From Phoronis australis (taxonomy: Eukaryota; Phoronida; Phoronidae), in NCBI GenBank assembly GCA_002633005.1, contig NMRA01000036.1:788440-852439 (forward strand): a stretch of 64,000 nt of DNA, given 5' to 3'. Of this stretch, positions 11,801-36,200 are shown piece by piece. The notes under the pieces were generated by a model. That model did not search any database. It was not told where the DNA came from and saw nothing but the letters and a program-made list of their open reading frames with translations. Each line of letters begins with the position of its first letter. Positions within the stretch are counted from its first letter, which is position 1. Made by a program: the position numbers and the translations under genes.

Positions 11801-13960
11801 GTTTTAAGTTTCCAAGTTTCATGCTGTATTGAAAGTTAACGCATACGTGATCTTGAGATTAAGCAGGATTCCAAATTCACTCACAACAGCGCCGTCTACC
11901 TGCTGGCTAGCTAGCCAGCTAGCTGTATGAAGACTATCATCCAAATACAGCTACGTACCACTGTGTGTTGAGCTCCGTTAGACTCCAAAATTTCACACTG
12001 CCCGGGTAGGTCTGCTCGTCACCTCGTCGTAAAACTTATTTCAACATGTAAAGCTAACGACTGGCAGGGGTGCATGCAAAATCTGGAAGTCAACCGAAAC
12101 TCACCTTGCCCGTTACAGCTGTTTAAAGTGAAAAACAATCTAATAAACATCATTTTCTTGCATAAAGTTCTCCGCCTTTTGCAACAAAGAAAAGTCGGTC
12201 CTGGTTTTGAAAACAGTACGCTCGCGTCACGTGGGCACTACATTTCCTAATTTTTTGTGACATCTCTTGGGAGATGATCACAGCTTTGCAGCCGCTAAGT
12301 TTGTCCTAAAATACGTTTTGCTGGTATTAAAAAAACAAAAACTTGTAACGAAATGAAACCAGTTCCAATAATTTGTTGTGACATGTACACAACTTCGTGG
12401 AAGAGAAGAACAGCTGATTGAAAAATTGGGGAAAAAGAAACTGGGCAATGGGGGATGCAAAATTTCATGGCGCTGAAAGACCAGGCATGCAAAAGATATC
12501 CCTCCCCAATTTTACCAGCAGAATAACAGTAGAACGCCATTTCTTTCATTACCGGAAAATGATTTAGTTTATTCAAGGAAGAGTGTAGTCTTAAATGACA
12601 CTCATTTGGTGTCATGGGTAATTGTTTACAATATGACGACAATAAGTTGCACATATGATTTTGGTATCGTTAGATTCCTCAGGCTGTCACCTTTCCAAAA
12701 ATATATGAAGTGATCCCCTACCGCGTTTCCTTCATATTTTATCGTCGAATTTCAGTTAGCACTATTTCCCGGTGGACACCGCCATGTTAGTTCAACTCAA
12801 GATAACAGCGACACCTATTGTTATTGAATGAAACAGCATCGATTCTGAATGGTGGTTGCCCGCGCGAGATTCCCGCTAAAGTTTTCCTGACATAATATGG
12901 TGCATGCACAAGTAGAAGCATTTTATCTTTTCCATTTTTTTAGGATTGTGACCATTCAGTGACCATTTTTCCATGAAATTGTCTGAAGTGATATTTTTTT
13001 CACAAATCTGGACCTCAAAAACAACTTCCGCTTTTTGGCAGATTCTTGGTAGCGGATGCGTATATCAGGGTCACCATAGGATCGAATTCGAACCCTTGGT
13101 TACGTAACTCGGGCAGTGGATTGACGGGTCTCGGTCAATTTGAACTTATGAAAGCGACGATCTGCAAGTCGGTAGATTAGTTCAGTTTTTGACCGCCAGG
13201 TGACTCCTTATCCATTCAAAATGGCGGTATTACTCCCGAGTACCAGGAAATAGTGCGAGCAGAAATTTCATGATAAAAAACTAAGGGAACAGGGTAGGAC
13301 AAATTTCTACGTATATTTGGAAAGATAACATTGCGAGGAATCGAACGATACCAAAATCATATGTCTAAGTCTTTGTCGTCATATTGTAAACAATTACCGA
13401 CATTAGCAGCAAGTGACGCAAACGGCTGGGCGAGTAGATCTTTTGGCTCACTCGCCCAGCTGACGAGCAGGGTTTTGAAACCTGGGTATATCCCTGCAGA
13501 GTCGAAAAGGTGTAGCTGCTAGAACTTCATACGCCACAAGCTTTTCGGCGAATTATGCCTCACTCACTAAAACATCAAAGACACGTCTCTACTCAGCTAG
13601 AAACGGTGGTCACTCTCTCTACGCTACGAGAAATTTCGGGTAATCTTTTACTAGTATTTTGCAGAGCGGAATGGGACGATATTAGGGCCCAGAATCGTGA
13701 GATTGAGGGTCCTGAACAGTAATAGAAAAATGTTAAATCTTTGAGTTACGATCGGTACAAATTCGCAAAAGATTTAGGAACCTTAGTTGCGTCCCCTAAT
13801 TCGGGCTGTGGCATATCGGCAATCATAACTGGCTCTTAAATTTACCTCTGGAGCACGAAAGAAGAGTGTCTGGATTTTGCGAAGAGGTGGCAATCTGCGT
13901 TACCCAGCCATTGTGACCACGCAGTGTTCCCCGCAGCGTCATTTGCTCACTATGGGACAT
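2782..13960 (-). CDS. RACK1: RACK1, WD40 scaffold of the 40S ribosome (partial, 3' end off window)
   Basis: This gene encodes the receptor for activated C kinase 1, a seven-bladed WD40 propeller that sits on the 40S subunit head and docks kinases. Coding exons in transcript order are 13846-13960, 9863-10034, 8276-8423 or its duplicate 7272-7419, 4417-4512 and 2782-2892. Phases match throughout and give 214 residues; family members have about 317, so the last two and a half blades lie left of the window. Visible hallmarks are the N-terminal [15 protein letters not shown], blade-end motifs [14 protein letters not shown] and [14 protein letters not shown], and [12 protein letters not shown]. The R38-D39-K40 motif, which in the family contacts 18S rRNA, is split by intron 1. 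The start is the ATG at 13960, in the context CATCACCATGT. One intron has a GC donor. Identity is clear from sequence recognition; which exon 3 copy is used is unknown. Confidence 0.95.
2893..4416. other. RACK1 intron 4 (GC-AG)
   Basis: This intron uses the GC donor at 4415-4416 and contains the local duplication at 3269-3364. Otherwise I see nothing in it. Confidence 0.6.
3269..3364. repeat. Local direct repeat with palindrome
   Basis: A 36-bp segment beginning GCTGTGACCTGTTTGG is repeated 60 bp apart. Between the copies is the palindrome GCAACACATTTAATGTGTTG. Confidence 0.8.
4417..4512 (-). CDS. RACK1: RACK1 exon 4
   Basis: It encodes 32 residues, [16 protein letters not shown] through WDKIVK, forming blade 4. 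The acceptor is TTTTGCAG|GAG. The donor is AAG|GCAAGT, a GC donor with an otherwise perfect consensus. The nearest GT, four bases on, would break the frame. Confidence 0.93.
4513..7271. other. RACK1 intron 3
   Basis: It holds short imperfect repeats at about 5330-5800 (motif AATCCTRTAGCRGGAAA) and the CTCF-core array at 6030-6725. The stretch 4513-5300 has no gene; a fragment of the GCCCAGCT repeat is at 4970-5030. Confidence 0.5.
6030..6725 (+). repeat. CTCF-core repeat array with tail
   Basis: Four monomers with cores at about 6100, 6237, 6384 and 6529; the last two fully match CCASYAGRKGGCRS. The array ends in the family tail (GACGGCATAATGCGTCC then a TATA-like stretch and GTGGGTTCATAAAAA) at about 6665-6715. 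Confidence 0.8.
7230..7896. repeat. Duplicated RACK1 exon 3 block, copy 1
   Basis: This is about 98% identical to 8234-8903. It holds exon 3, intron sequence and the first 310 bp of a TIR element beginning CCGTATTCGCCC at 7587. The block is cut at GGGCTATA, where the CAGGGCTTGGAAT element begins. Confidence 0.85.
7272..7419 (-). CDS. RACK1: RACK1 exon 3, downstream copy (copy 1)
   Basis: It encodes the same protein as 8276-8423, with intact acceptor TTTGCTACAG|TGG and donor ACG|GTAAAC. Either copy joins in phase to exons 2 and 4. In this copy the flanking duplicated block is interrupted by an inserted repeat at 7897. Confidence 0.75.
7897..8232 (+). mobile_element. CAGGGCTTGGAAT element, left part
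   Basis: It begins CAGGGCTTGGAATGACCAAT and matches, in reverse complement, the right part of the full copy at 15358-15876. It stops at the N at 8233, after CATAAAGAGC. Confidence 0.75.
8234..8903. repeat. Duplicated RACK1 exon 3 block, copy 2
   Basis: It starts one base after the single N at 8233. It runs into the undisrupted remainder of the TIR element, ending at about 8967. Confidence 0.85.
8276..8423 (-). CDS. RACK1: RACK1 exon 3, upstream copy (copy 2)
   Basis: This exon encodes blade 3, [20 protein letters not shown] through LGVCKYTIT, with acceptor TTTGCTGCAG|TGG and donor ACG|GTAAAC. It differs from the copy at 7272-7419 by one silent base (TTT for TTC in RRF). At 148 nt it cannot be spliced together with the other copy without shifting the frame, so only one can be used per mRNA. 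The single N at 8233 lies just outside its repeat unit and suggests an assembly join. Confidence 0.75.
8593..8967. mobile_element. TIR element CCGTATTCGC, intact copy
   Basis: The ends ACCGTATTCGCCCTAATAAG and CTTATTATTGCGAATACCGT are imperfect inverted repeats, and GCGCC/GGCGC continues inward. At 375 bp with no coding it is a MITE. The matching copy at 7587 is broken by a later insertion. Confidence 0.6.
9160..9670. repeat. Interspersed repeat, family shared with 29505-30005
   Basis: It shares GACTCGGTGCATTCGTTCTC, ATGAATTTGGG and ACAATAGAAAT blocks in the same order with the second copy. No coding is recognised; the class is unknown. Confidence 0.65.
9863..10034 (-). CDS. RACK1: RACK1 exon 2
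   Basis: The acceptor is TTTTCAG|ACAAG and the donor is ACTAC|GTAAGG. It encodes the end of blade 1 and all of blade 2, including [20 protein letters not shown] and [12 protein letters not shown]. At 172 nt it enters in phase 1 and leaves in phase 2, matching exon 1 and either copy of exon 3. Confidence 0.95.
10060..10390. repeat. GCCCAGCT-type short repeat copies
   Basis: Fragments sharing GGATATACCT, GTCGCCCAGC and AAGTTTCGAGCCGGGC are at 10060-10150 and 10270-10390. Related pieces lie at 4970-5030 and 13425-13500, all in RACK1 introns or in inverted orientation. Confidence 0.45.
10709..10909 (+). mobile_element. CAGGGCTTGGAAT element, right part
   Basis: It starts near GTTCCTCCGAAACATAAAGA and ends ATTCCAAGCCCTG. 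Together with 7897-8232 it would make one complete element, sharing the GTTCCTCCGAAACATAAAGA stretch. Confidence 0.75.
10910..12615. other. RACK1 intron 1, left half
   Basis: It contains a 214-bp exact copy of the element end at 11067-11280 followed by N at 11281. Between 11290 and 12600 I see no gene or recognised repeat apart from a short palindrome of TAGCTAGC at about 11907-11920. Confidence 0.5.
11067..11280. repeat. Exact duplicate of 12617-12830 ending at an N
   Basis: It starts GGTAATTGTTTACAATATGA and ends CCTATTGTTATTGAAT immediately before N at 11281. I found no difference from 12617-12830, which points to an assembly join. Confidence 0.8.
12617..13398. mobile_element. DNA transposon with long TIRs
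   Basis: The left arm of about 210 bp, starting GGTAATTGTTTACAATATGA, is repeated inverted and diverged at about 13200-13398, ending CAATTACC. The arms share ATATGATTTTGGTATCGTT and GCACTATTTCC. There is no transposase. It lies in RACK1 intron 1. Confidence 0.75.
13846..13960 (-). CDS. RACK1: RACK1 exon 1
   Basis: This exon encodes residues 1-38 plus one base. It starts [19 protein letters not shown] and ends SCSR, with donor AGAG|GTAAAT. The family N-terminus is usually two residues shorter. It covers most of WD blade 1. Confidence 0.95.
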
Positions 13961-14036
13961 GGTGATGTTCTGTGCTTCGCACCGATATGACCAGATTTTT
14001 TAGAACACTCAGTTTTTCGCCGCGTTACGACTGCGG

Positions 14037-14053
14037 GAAACAGGAAAAGGAAG
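14037..14053 (-). promoter_or_regulatory. 5'TOP-like tract / TCT initiator of RACK1
   Basis: The minus strand reads CTTCCTTTTCCTGTTTC about 80-95 bases upstream of the RACK1 ATG. RACK1 mRNA in other animals belongs to the TOP class of ribosomal-protein mRNAs that start with C plus pyrimidines, so this is the likely start site. Position inferred, not measured. Confidence 0.5.
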
Positions 14054-14231
14054 CTGAGAGTTAAAAGTGTAACCAACAGAGGTCGTTAAATCAAAATTGA
14101 TTTACTTTTTGTAATATTCAAACCAGTTTTATGAGTAAAATGCAGATAAATTTTGAAAATAAGACGAGAATTTCGATATTTAAGAAAAATAATTAAGGTT
14201 CTATTCCGTTATCATTCGTTGAAACTCGTTA

Positions 14232-14239
14232 TGACGTCA
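14232..14239. promoter_or_regulatory. Perfect CRE palindrome TGACGTCA
   Basis: TGACGTCA is the full CREB/ATF site. It lies 167 bp upstream of the PP2A ATG and 272 bp upstream of the RACK1 ATG. Location in the shared promoter makes function plausible. Confidence 0.55.
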
Positions 14240-14398
14240 TGTCACTGACGAGCGGCCATTTTCTCTCGAGCTTTGAGTTCTCGGGGATCACTGATTATTA
14301 GTTACAATTTAATTCAACTGGTTTCGTTTGCATTAACGTTGTACTACTGACTAGGTATCTTTTTTAATTATTGGAACATTTCTACACAGTATCTCGAA

Positions 14399-28763
<14,365 letters not shown>

Positions 28764-29130
28764 ACACTCAGCTGCTGTAGGTGACAACAATGAATGCTGT
28801 GACTGGGGACAGCCACCCAGGGAAAGACTTTACTTTTTGAGGGTTCGCCTCTTCTTTCTCATCCTTGCAACTTGCATCAGCTGTTGATGGATTAGGCAGA
28901 CGGCAGTTATCTTCATTTGATAACATAATTATATAGCCCAGTAGGTTTGGTGATGCCAACAATCGCCTTGAATGGTCTAATATTTGCAAACTTGTACATT
29001 TAACGTAAGTCTTCTTTATCATTGACTTGAACATCACTATCGTTGTCTCTGTCTAGAATTTTGATTTTAATGACTGTTCAGCTGTATACAAAGTCAATGT
29101 GTTGAGATGTTAATTTGTAGTACTTGAGTG

Positions 29131-29136
29131 AATAAA
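29131..29136 (+). terminator. Poly(A) signal of PP2A
   Basis: AATAAA lies 368 bases after the PP2A stop, the first canonical signal on the plus strand that I see there. The 3' UTR would be about 28764-29155. Confidence 0.6.
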
Positions 29137-29504
29137 TTCATTACTATATATCTTAACAAAGTATTGTACTAGCAGGTCACCTGTGCTCTGTACATATACA
29201 ATGTGTGCTCAAAAGCAGTGACAATTTTGTTCATCTGTCTGGTAGGGTCATTTCTTCTTGAGGGAGACTGGGTTAGGTGGATGTTACATACACTGAATTT
29301 GTTAGTAGACAGTGGAAAGTTTTTAGATAGAAACATTATTGTATGTTCTGGACTCTGCTATAAATCTCCCAACTAATGAAACCATCAGCAACGTGCTTAC
29401 GAGCTGAACAAGAAGTGCCGCATCTACATAGACTGAGAAACTGGAACAACACCAACTTGATACATAACGTTAACTGTAAAACAGGATAATCCTTAAAGGG
29501 GAAA

Positions 29505-30005
29505 GTAACCTTTTTATGCTAACATGTACATATTTTAGCGTTTACTGTTATCTCAAACGTTATTTAATTAGTGATCTTCATTCTAACTGGATTTATCCAT
29601 AAAACTAGGAGTTCCACCATCTCGAAGGCCCGTCGAGACCGTGGTCGCTGTCTAAATGAACAATAGAAATCGACTAGGTGGTTATGGGCGCAATGAGCAC
29701 TAAATCGACACAGAAATGTCAAATTACCGATCAAATTTATGAATTTGGGTGAGAATTGATGTGTTCGTGAACACAAAATCACAGAGACCGTGCGGTGACT
29801 CCGACTCGGTGCATTCGTTCTCAACGGTCGTATACATGCAGACGCACAACTCCCTCAGGATTAAAGTTACATTTTGTCTTCATTTTCCAAGGAATCGTTC
29901 TACGCTATGTACACTTCGCTGACTCGATATTACGGCGATTCGGTGGACGTTAGGACTGGGGGTGCTTACGGAAGTGTTCTATGCCTGGCGGGAGATTGAC
30001 GGAGT
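29505..30005. repeat. Interspersed repeat, family shared with 9160-9670
   Basis: This is the second copy of the family, in the intergenic stretch between PP2A and the T-box gene. It is less decayed on its right half. Confidence 0.65.
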
Positions 30006-30844
30006 GGCAGTGGCCCTGTAACCGTTGACCTCAGACAAGTAGTGAACAAATTTCCACGCCGTTGATGGTGGTTCCACTTCGCATTAAAAGTTCCCCGAGA
30101 ACGAAGATAATGTATTTTGCTTGACGTGTGAAATATTGATAAAACGGCCATTTTTTTGTGAATAAGATTTGAGACATCCTTGATATCTGTTCTCTTAGCG
30201 AGAATGCGCTATTCACGCAACAATTGAAAGTGAAGTAAGCAACCCGTTTAGGTGCTTAAAATCACCAATTTCATATCAAACACATCAAAAAGCCAGTCGA
30301 TCACCCAAACTAGAACACCAGTAAACACTATCTGACAATATGTTAATTAACTGATCTCCAGTTACGAGCACCGATTGCAGGTCGATAGGTCGTGCATATA
30401 ACCGGGACAACCATCCACAGCATTAGTTATCATCCGTTGTTTTAGTCATATACTGCTGCTAGTTTCCCTGTGATTTGTGAAATAATAAAAATTGGGGGGG
30501 GCATTGCATTGTGGTGATTGTGACAAATCCGGCAGTATTTGAACACCCTGACGCTGTGGCACTTTTCACTTTCCCGCGAGACATCGGAGAAGCGTAGATA
30601 TAGTACAAATTTGCACAAGAAACTCGCGTGGCGGTAGACATTACACGCTGGCGCTGGCTACGTTCATATGACACACTCATGTCCTTGGAGCTAAGAAACT
30701 TGCACTTTCTTTTATTTTCTCTTTTTTTTGATATTGAATTCACGGTTGTGATATGAAGTGCTACAAATAGATGTTTCATCCTGCTGACAATGTACAGTAG
30801 ACACTGGTCAAGACAAGCCAGTCAATAGCGATTTTAAGCACTTT

Positions 30845-30995
30845 CAACGGCCCGCATCTTGGTTCTACACTCACCTCCATTGAGCATACACAAATGACCT
30901 GCTAAGACTGTTCACGATAAGGAGTAGGGCATTATGCCTCTGCAGTAGAAGTGAATTTATAGAACCAGGATGTGGGCCCTTTGCCCGGGCCGTTA
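30845..30995. mobile_element. Small palindromic MITE
   Basis: CAACGGCCCGCATCTTGGTT at the left end is inverted at the right as AACCAGGATGTGGGCC ... GGCCGTT. About 150 bp. Confidence 0.6.
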
Positions 30996-31756
30996 ACTCC
31001 CCTTTCTATTGTTCGTGGATAGGAAACACATGCCAGTAAAGTAATAATACTAACACCGATAAGTGTATTTCCAAGGTAACTAGGGTCTGTATTTTTAATA
31101 AACGTAACCTCAAAAACGGTCGACTTCCTCTGTAAAGAGGCATGGAACGCGAATCATTAAAGCTCGTCAAAAATCTTTTAAACATTCCCTGACGAAAGTA
31201 CCATCTTGCAACTTCTAGTACAGAATAATTCACTTCCTCCTGTGAGGAGATTTCCAGAACAAATCACAAAATCACGATTTTTGAAATACGCGCGAATGAA
31301 AAACTCTGGTTACCACATAGTTTCTAATCTCCCACCCACTTATGATAAATGCTTAAAGTCGCTTGAGGTCAAAGGTCACGTTTTCCATGTAAGGGAAATA
31401 GGCTGCGTCTATGTCTTGTTATACCAAATGAGACGTGCTTTGCCTTGTGGGAGAAAAATCGAGGAAGTGACAAGCAGTTGACACATCTTTTTTTAAATTT
31501 TAAACTAAAAGCAAATGCTTTGGTATCGATAGAAAATAAAAATCTTTACGAACAAATCCTAAAAATATACTGGAGCAGGTTAAATTCTGTTGCAATGGCA
31601 GAAAACCTCTTTCCATTTTGAAATATTAGTCTGTTTATCGCGTTCCTGGCCTCTTTAAAGGTTCACGTGCAATAGAAACTGTTGATCGGCTGGTGACTTT
31701 CTAAAACCGCTCTGAGGTGGTGGCGTGTTACAATTAACTATTATTAAAATCTCGGA

Positions 31757-31835
31757 TGGCTCCGTTGTGTAGTGATTAAGGTACTGGACTCGAGCTATCT
31801 GTAGTTTCAGAAGTCGTGGGTTCAAATCCTGTCAG
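31757..31835 (+). pseudogene. tRNA-Ser-like pseudo-tRNA or SINE head
   Basis: TGTAGTGATTAAGG, TGGACTCGA and GGTTCAAATCC are in the order of a tRNA-Ser(CGA) with a long variable region. The acceptor ends do not pair, so it is not a working tRNA. Confidence 0.55.
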
Positions 31836-32211
31836 AACATTTATCAAACGGAACGTCAAGACGCATTTCTACGGTTGACCCTTGACGCGGCATTCACTGT
31901 AACACAAAAGTGTTTGACAGTCATTCACGGCTAAAAATTTCAGATTAAAATCATGTTTTACAAACAAATTTTGTTTCACTTCATGCTTAAATCAATGAAG
32001 ACATCTTCCTGATTTTACTCATGACTCATAACGACGTCAATCACACAGCTGTGCAGACTGTGCTTCCCTGCATGTGCATCTAACGATTAACTTTGGGTTT
32101 GTTGTAGTGCTTGTTGACTACTCGTGCCCTCCAATATTGGGCAAAGACCATCAACGTTTGACTGATCAAAAACGGCCAACTGTAAACTAAAATGAAACTA
32201 GAATGAATTGA

Positions 32212-32217
32212 TTTATT
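32212..32217 (-). terminator. Poly(A) signal of the T-box gene
   Basis: The plus strand TTTATT reads AATAAA on the minus strand, about 355 bases after the stop codon at 32570. Confidence 0.5.
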
Positions 32218-32569
32218 AGGAGAAAACTAACAATTAGTAATGTGAGCTCCATTTTGACTACGGTATAATCACAGTAAACAGAAATTAACTTGCCTTATTT
32301 CCCGACAGGAATTTTTATGAAGATCACAAAACAAAATCAAAACATTCGACACTTGCCACTGTGCGAAACAAAATATCTCAAGGCAATGGTCCTACCTAAA
32401 GAGCACCCAACAGAACTTTACGTTTGCAAAAACAGTAATACATATCCACTATGATTTCCGGGACACACACCAGGAATAGGCAAGCAAAAACATCTTGGAA
32501 ATTGAACAGATCTAAGACACCTGAATGTTCAGGACACACGACGATCCAACGAAACTCAATGGCGTATTG

Positions 32570-33209
32570 TTAGTTAGTTATAATACTTCCATCATAATTC
32601 AGTTTCGGACGAGACTCGGGCACAAGCTGTTCGGGAGACTCACTTTTTACAGAGGCCGACTCGAGGCGGCGCCGCTTAGTGTCCTCATGTGTGTTCTCAT
32701 CCTGTTCACTCTTAGCACGAGCCGACACCCACGATGTCAGGTCAGCATAAGCGTTGCCGTTACTTTCGCAGACTACTATGGATGCCATGGAGGCATTCTT
32801 CTCTTGAAGGTCGCTACTAGTGATAGAACCGTCACTTCGTTCCTCCTGGTTACGTAAACTGGGAGAATAAGGCTTAACTTCACGCTTATTGGACAAATGG
32901 AAACTTTGACTTGATGAGTACGAAACATCTGAGTTCGGGTGGCCAGACGACCCAAGCATGTAATAGTGGGTGCTGCCGTTTAATTCGGGTGACCTTTCGA
33001 AAGCTTCCCCTGGCGCGTAGGTATCGTTGCCGTAGTGACTCACATGACTGTGGTTACTATAGGCTATGGGGTGTTCCAAGAAATGATGCGACGGGTAACG
33101 AGGCTCATCGTATGAGGATGAAACGACAGGAGGCACGGCATGGTGATGTGACGGCGGTGTTAGATAGTGTCCCTGAAGTGGATTCAACATGGCAGCATCT
33201 TCTGGAGTT
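32570..33209 (-). CDS. tbr: T-box gene, terminal exon
   Basis: It encodes 212 residues after the T-box, from [20 protein letters not shown] to [10 protein letters not shown] and TAA. The acceptor is TGTTTTAG|AACT. The region is low in hydrophobic residues and probably disordered, as is usual for T-box C-termini. [16 protein letters not shown] is the most conserved-looking patch. Confidence 0.88.
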
Positions 33210-36200
33210 CTAAAACAGGGAAAGAGATGTCAGAAAGGTTTTAATTACACATCATTAGTTGCTTTCAAAATTTGTCAAACAGATCAGCTATTAGTAATCT
33301 AGATGTTATACTGGTACACACGCAGAGGCATTAGTTAACCGCTGAGTTCGGGACATAATTAACTTATTTATTCGAATGACCACGCAGTATTCTACATTTC
33401 TACCAACAAGTTACGCCTCAATGTGATCGTCCCTCGATGTTTGTGGGATAAGACAAGTTGCAGCTTTCCAACCTTAGCAAAAAGTGCGTCAATACCTCCG
33501 TTTTGTTGCAACGCATGATCTATCGTCACAACCGTGGAAAACCAGAGTAACATTCTCCGAACCTTGAAACGTATTCTCACTGTGTAGTATCAGGCTGGCA
33601 TTGTGACGAGAAACAAACCCCCATTATTTTTGATGTCGTAAAAGGTGTATTCAACAGCAATAAAAATCTAAAAGGTTTTTATTAGCCAATCGTTAAGTAA
33701 ATACATTATTATAATTTGGGAAGAAGTTTGAAAAATACTCAATGGGACTAAGTAGTTGAAGCTTGAAGACTTGCTACAGCTAGTGTACAGAAGAAGTTGT
33801 ACACGATAGAGCCATCTCGTGGAAGATTCTTAAGAGGATCTTGGCACGGGCAAGGGTTAACGAACAGTAAGTTCACTAAGATCTTGTCACTTGCATCGTG
33901 GGTAGCAAGATACTGTCTGCAAGTGTTGCGTTACGAGGGACTGTGACCAGAAACAGGAATTGTGCGTAGAAGATAATGTCTGCACGTGCTACGTCACGAT
34001 CGAGGGACTGTGACCAGCAAGAGGAATCGTGGGTAGTACACTGATACTGCCAACAAGTATTGCGTTACGAAGGACTATGACCAACAAGTACACTGCCAAA
34101 GTGCAGTGTGTGTTAGTTTGAAGTGTCAAGTCCTACAGCTTGGATAGTAGCTGAGAAGACCGTTTGATGAATAGTTGAAGTCACTGATTGATTGAAGTAA
34201 TCCTTACAGAGTGGGATAGCATATATAGTTACTCTTCTTCGTTGTTAGATTACGTAATTAACAACAGGTTTCACTTGTCTTAATTAGTGGTTATCATATC
34301 GTAAATTAATTAGTGGTTTTAATAATTCTCTCCATCCATGCACAATCTCAAAGCATAGCAACTTCTGACAATCGGAATTTGTAAATTGTGGCTGTATCGT
34401 TGATATACGTATTACTTGGGTATTTGGGTGCAGAACCAGCGTCGTCACAATCGGGGCAGACCCATAGATGCTCGGCTTTCCATGTCATCAAGTCAGACAA
34501 GGTCCTTTGACTAACCACTCCAACCAACTGCTGATTACACATTCGTCTTGCCCGGCCATGCAACCGACTATCAGCACCACACCCTCTCTCATATCCAAAC
34601 AGCTGCATTCTGTCAATTGCATATCCTTTCTCCCGTAGCTCCACCTCTCTAAGCGCTCCGAGAATCTCACTCTCTCCCAATCTGAGGGCGCCCTGTATCG
34701 GTGCATTTCCCGCTAACTTGTCAGCTTTCTCATTTCCGGCGACCCCGGCATGCGCCCAGGGGAGAATATCCATGTCAGCTTTCTCAGTTCATTGTTTTGT
34801 AAATGCAGCAGCCACTCGGGTTTAAGATATCCCTTTTCGATTTTTCTCAGCATGCTCTGAGAGTCTGTCACGATAACTGCGCAGGTATGAATGCTTTCCT
34901 GTAGCCATGCAAGTGCCTTTTCAGCAGCAACCTCCTCCATCTTCATACCAGATGTCGTGAGCTCATATCTCTCACCATCTTCTGCTATGACTATTTTGCC
35001 ATCCACATTGACTACATCGCCCCATCCAGATCTTTCTCCTCTTTTAACCGATCCATCAGTGTACACCACAGCATCTCCCTCACTATAATTTTCATAGACC
35101 AGCTCAAGAACTTCACTGTTAAGTGATACCTGCGTGCTGGCTACTGACCACCTAGCGGCACACAGGGAACCAGCGAGTGACTCAACCCCGATCTCTCGGT
35201 AGCTGAGGCTCGCTGGTTCCCTGCGTGCCGCTAGGTGGTAGCCAGCTGGTTAGGCACGTAGGGAACCAGTGAGTCGCTGCGGTTGCGTCACGCATGCGTG
35301 AGAGTTGTTTGCATTGTTTTTTTTTTCTGGTGCGTGTACTTGATATGGAATTTACTGTCATTTTCGCAACTCCGACATTTTTCAACCGAATTGCATAAGA
35401 GCCTTACCATTAGAAAGCCATTTAATTGTCAGTTCTTGATGATTATACCAGAAGCAAAAGATCAATTATTTAATTCGTAAGTGATTATCATTTCACAAAG
35501 CTGACTGGTTTAGAAATATTTTTAATTTTAAAAACTAAGCGTGTTACCATAATGCGAAAAATAACAGCGTGTAATAGTAACATAAAAGGAAATGAACCAG
35601 AGAGGTTAAATAAATGACTAGTTTTAACTAAAATCCATCAGGGAAATAATTTCAATGATTCAAAGATTTCTACCGTGTAAAGTCAAAGAGTATGGATCCA
35701 TCACATTTGCTGTGGATAATTTAGTTAGGCATTCATCAAAATTATTCATCTTTATATATTATAATTGGACCGTTGCTGCATTTTTCAGTAAAAATTCAGA
35801 ATGCAGTAACATTTACGAAAAATGCGATAAACTATCCAAGTATCTATCCCGAATTTGCAGATGAAGGTTTTCTGACAAATAAGAAGTGGCAAACATCTCG
35901 TAACGTTGAAATGTGCTGTGAATAGCTCATCACATTGGTTGCAGTGTAGGACTTTGCGTCGTCTCCATAATAGATACCTATTTGCCACAAATTTCATGCA
36001 AATACGTCAGGGAACTTCGAAGACTGTTATATAGAGACAAATATAAAGACATAGAGATTCAGTAACAGACGCCGGATGAGAATGACGGATTACACGAATC
36101 GATATATTTCGTTGTGAAAAGTTCACACACTTTTGCTTCATTTGGCAATGCAACTAAAACAGGTTACTTTTGTTTTGAAAAATGTCGGCCAAATTGTGTT

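Larger units (their letters stand above)
13961..14398. promoter_or_regulatory. Divergent RACK1 / PP2A intergenic promoter region
   Basis: Only 438 bp separate the two start codons. No TATA box is obvious near either start. A pyrimidine tract for RACK1 transcripts and a CRE palindrome for either gene are listed separately. GCGGCCATTTT at about 14252-14262 resembles a YY1 site. A shared bidirectional core promoter is inferred from spacing. Confidence 0.7.
30006..32200. other. PP2A / T-box convergent intergenic region
   Basis: No protein gene. It holds the MITE at 30845-30995, a tRNA-like unit at 31757-31835, and otherwise unique AT-rich sequence. Confidence 0.5.

Noticed and set aside
31757-31835. 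Functional tRNA-Ser gene
   Set aside because: The acceptor ends do not pair and the variable region is disordered.
34348-35069. Host RNase H gene
   Set aside because: Frameshifted, intronless, with a LINE-type C-terminus and repeat flanks. It is a retrotransposon remnant.
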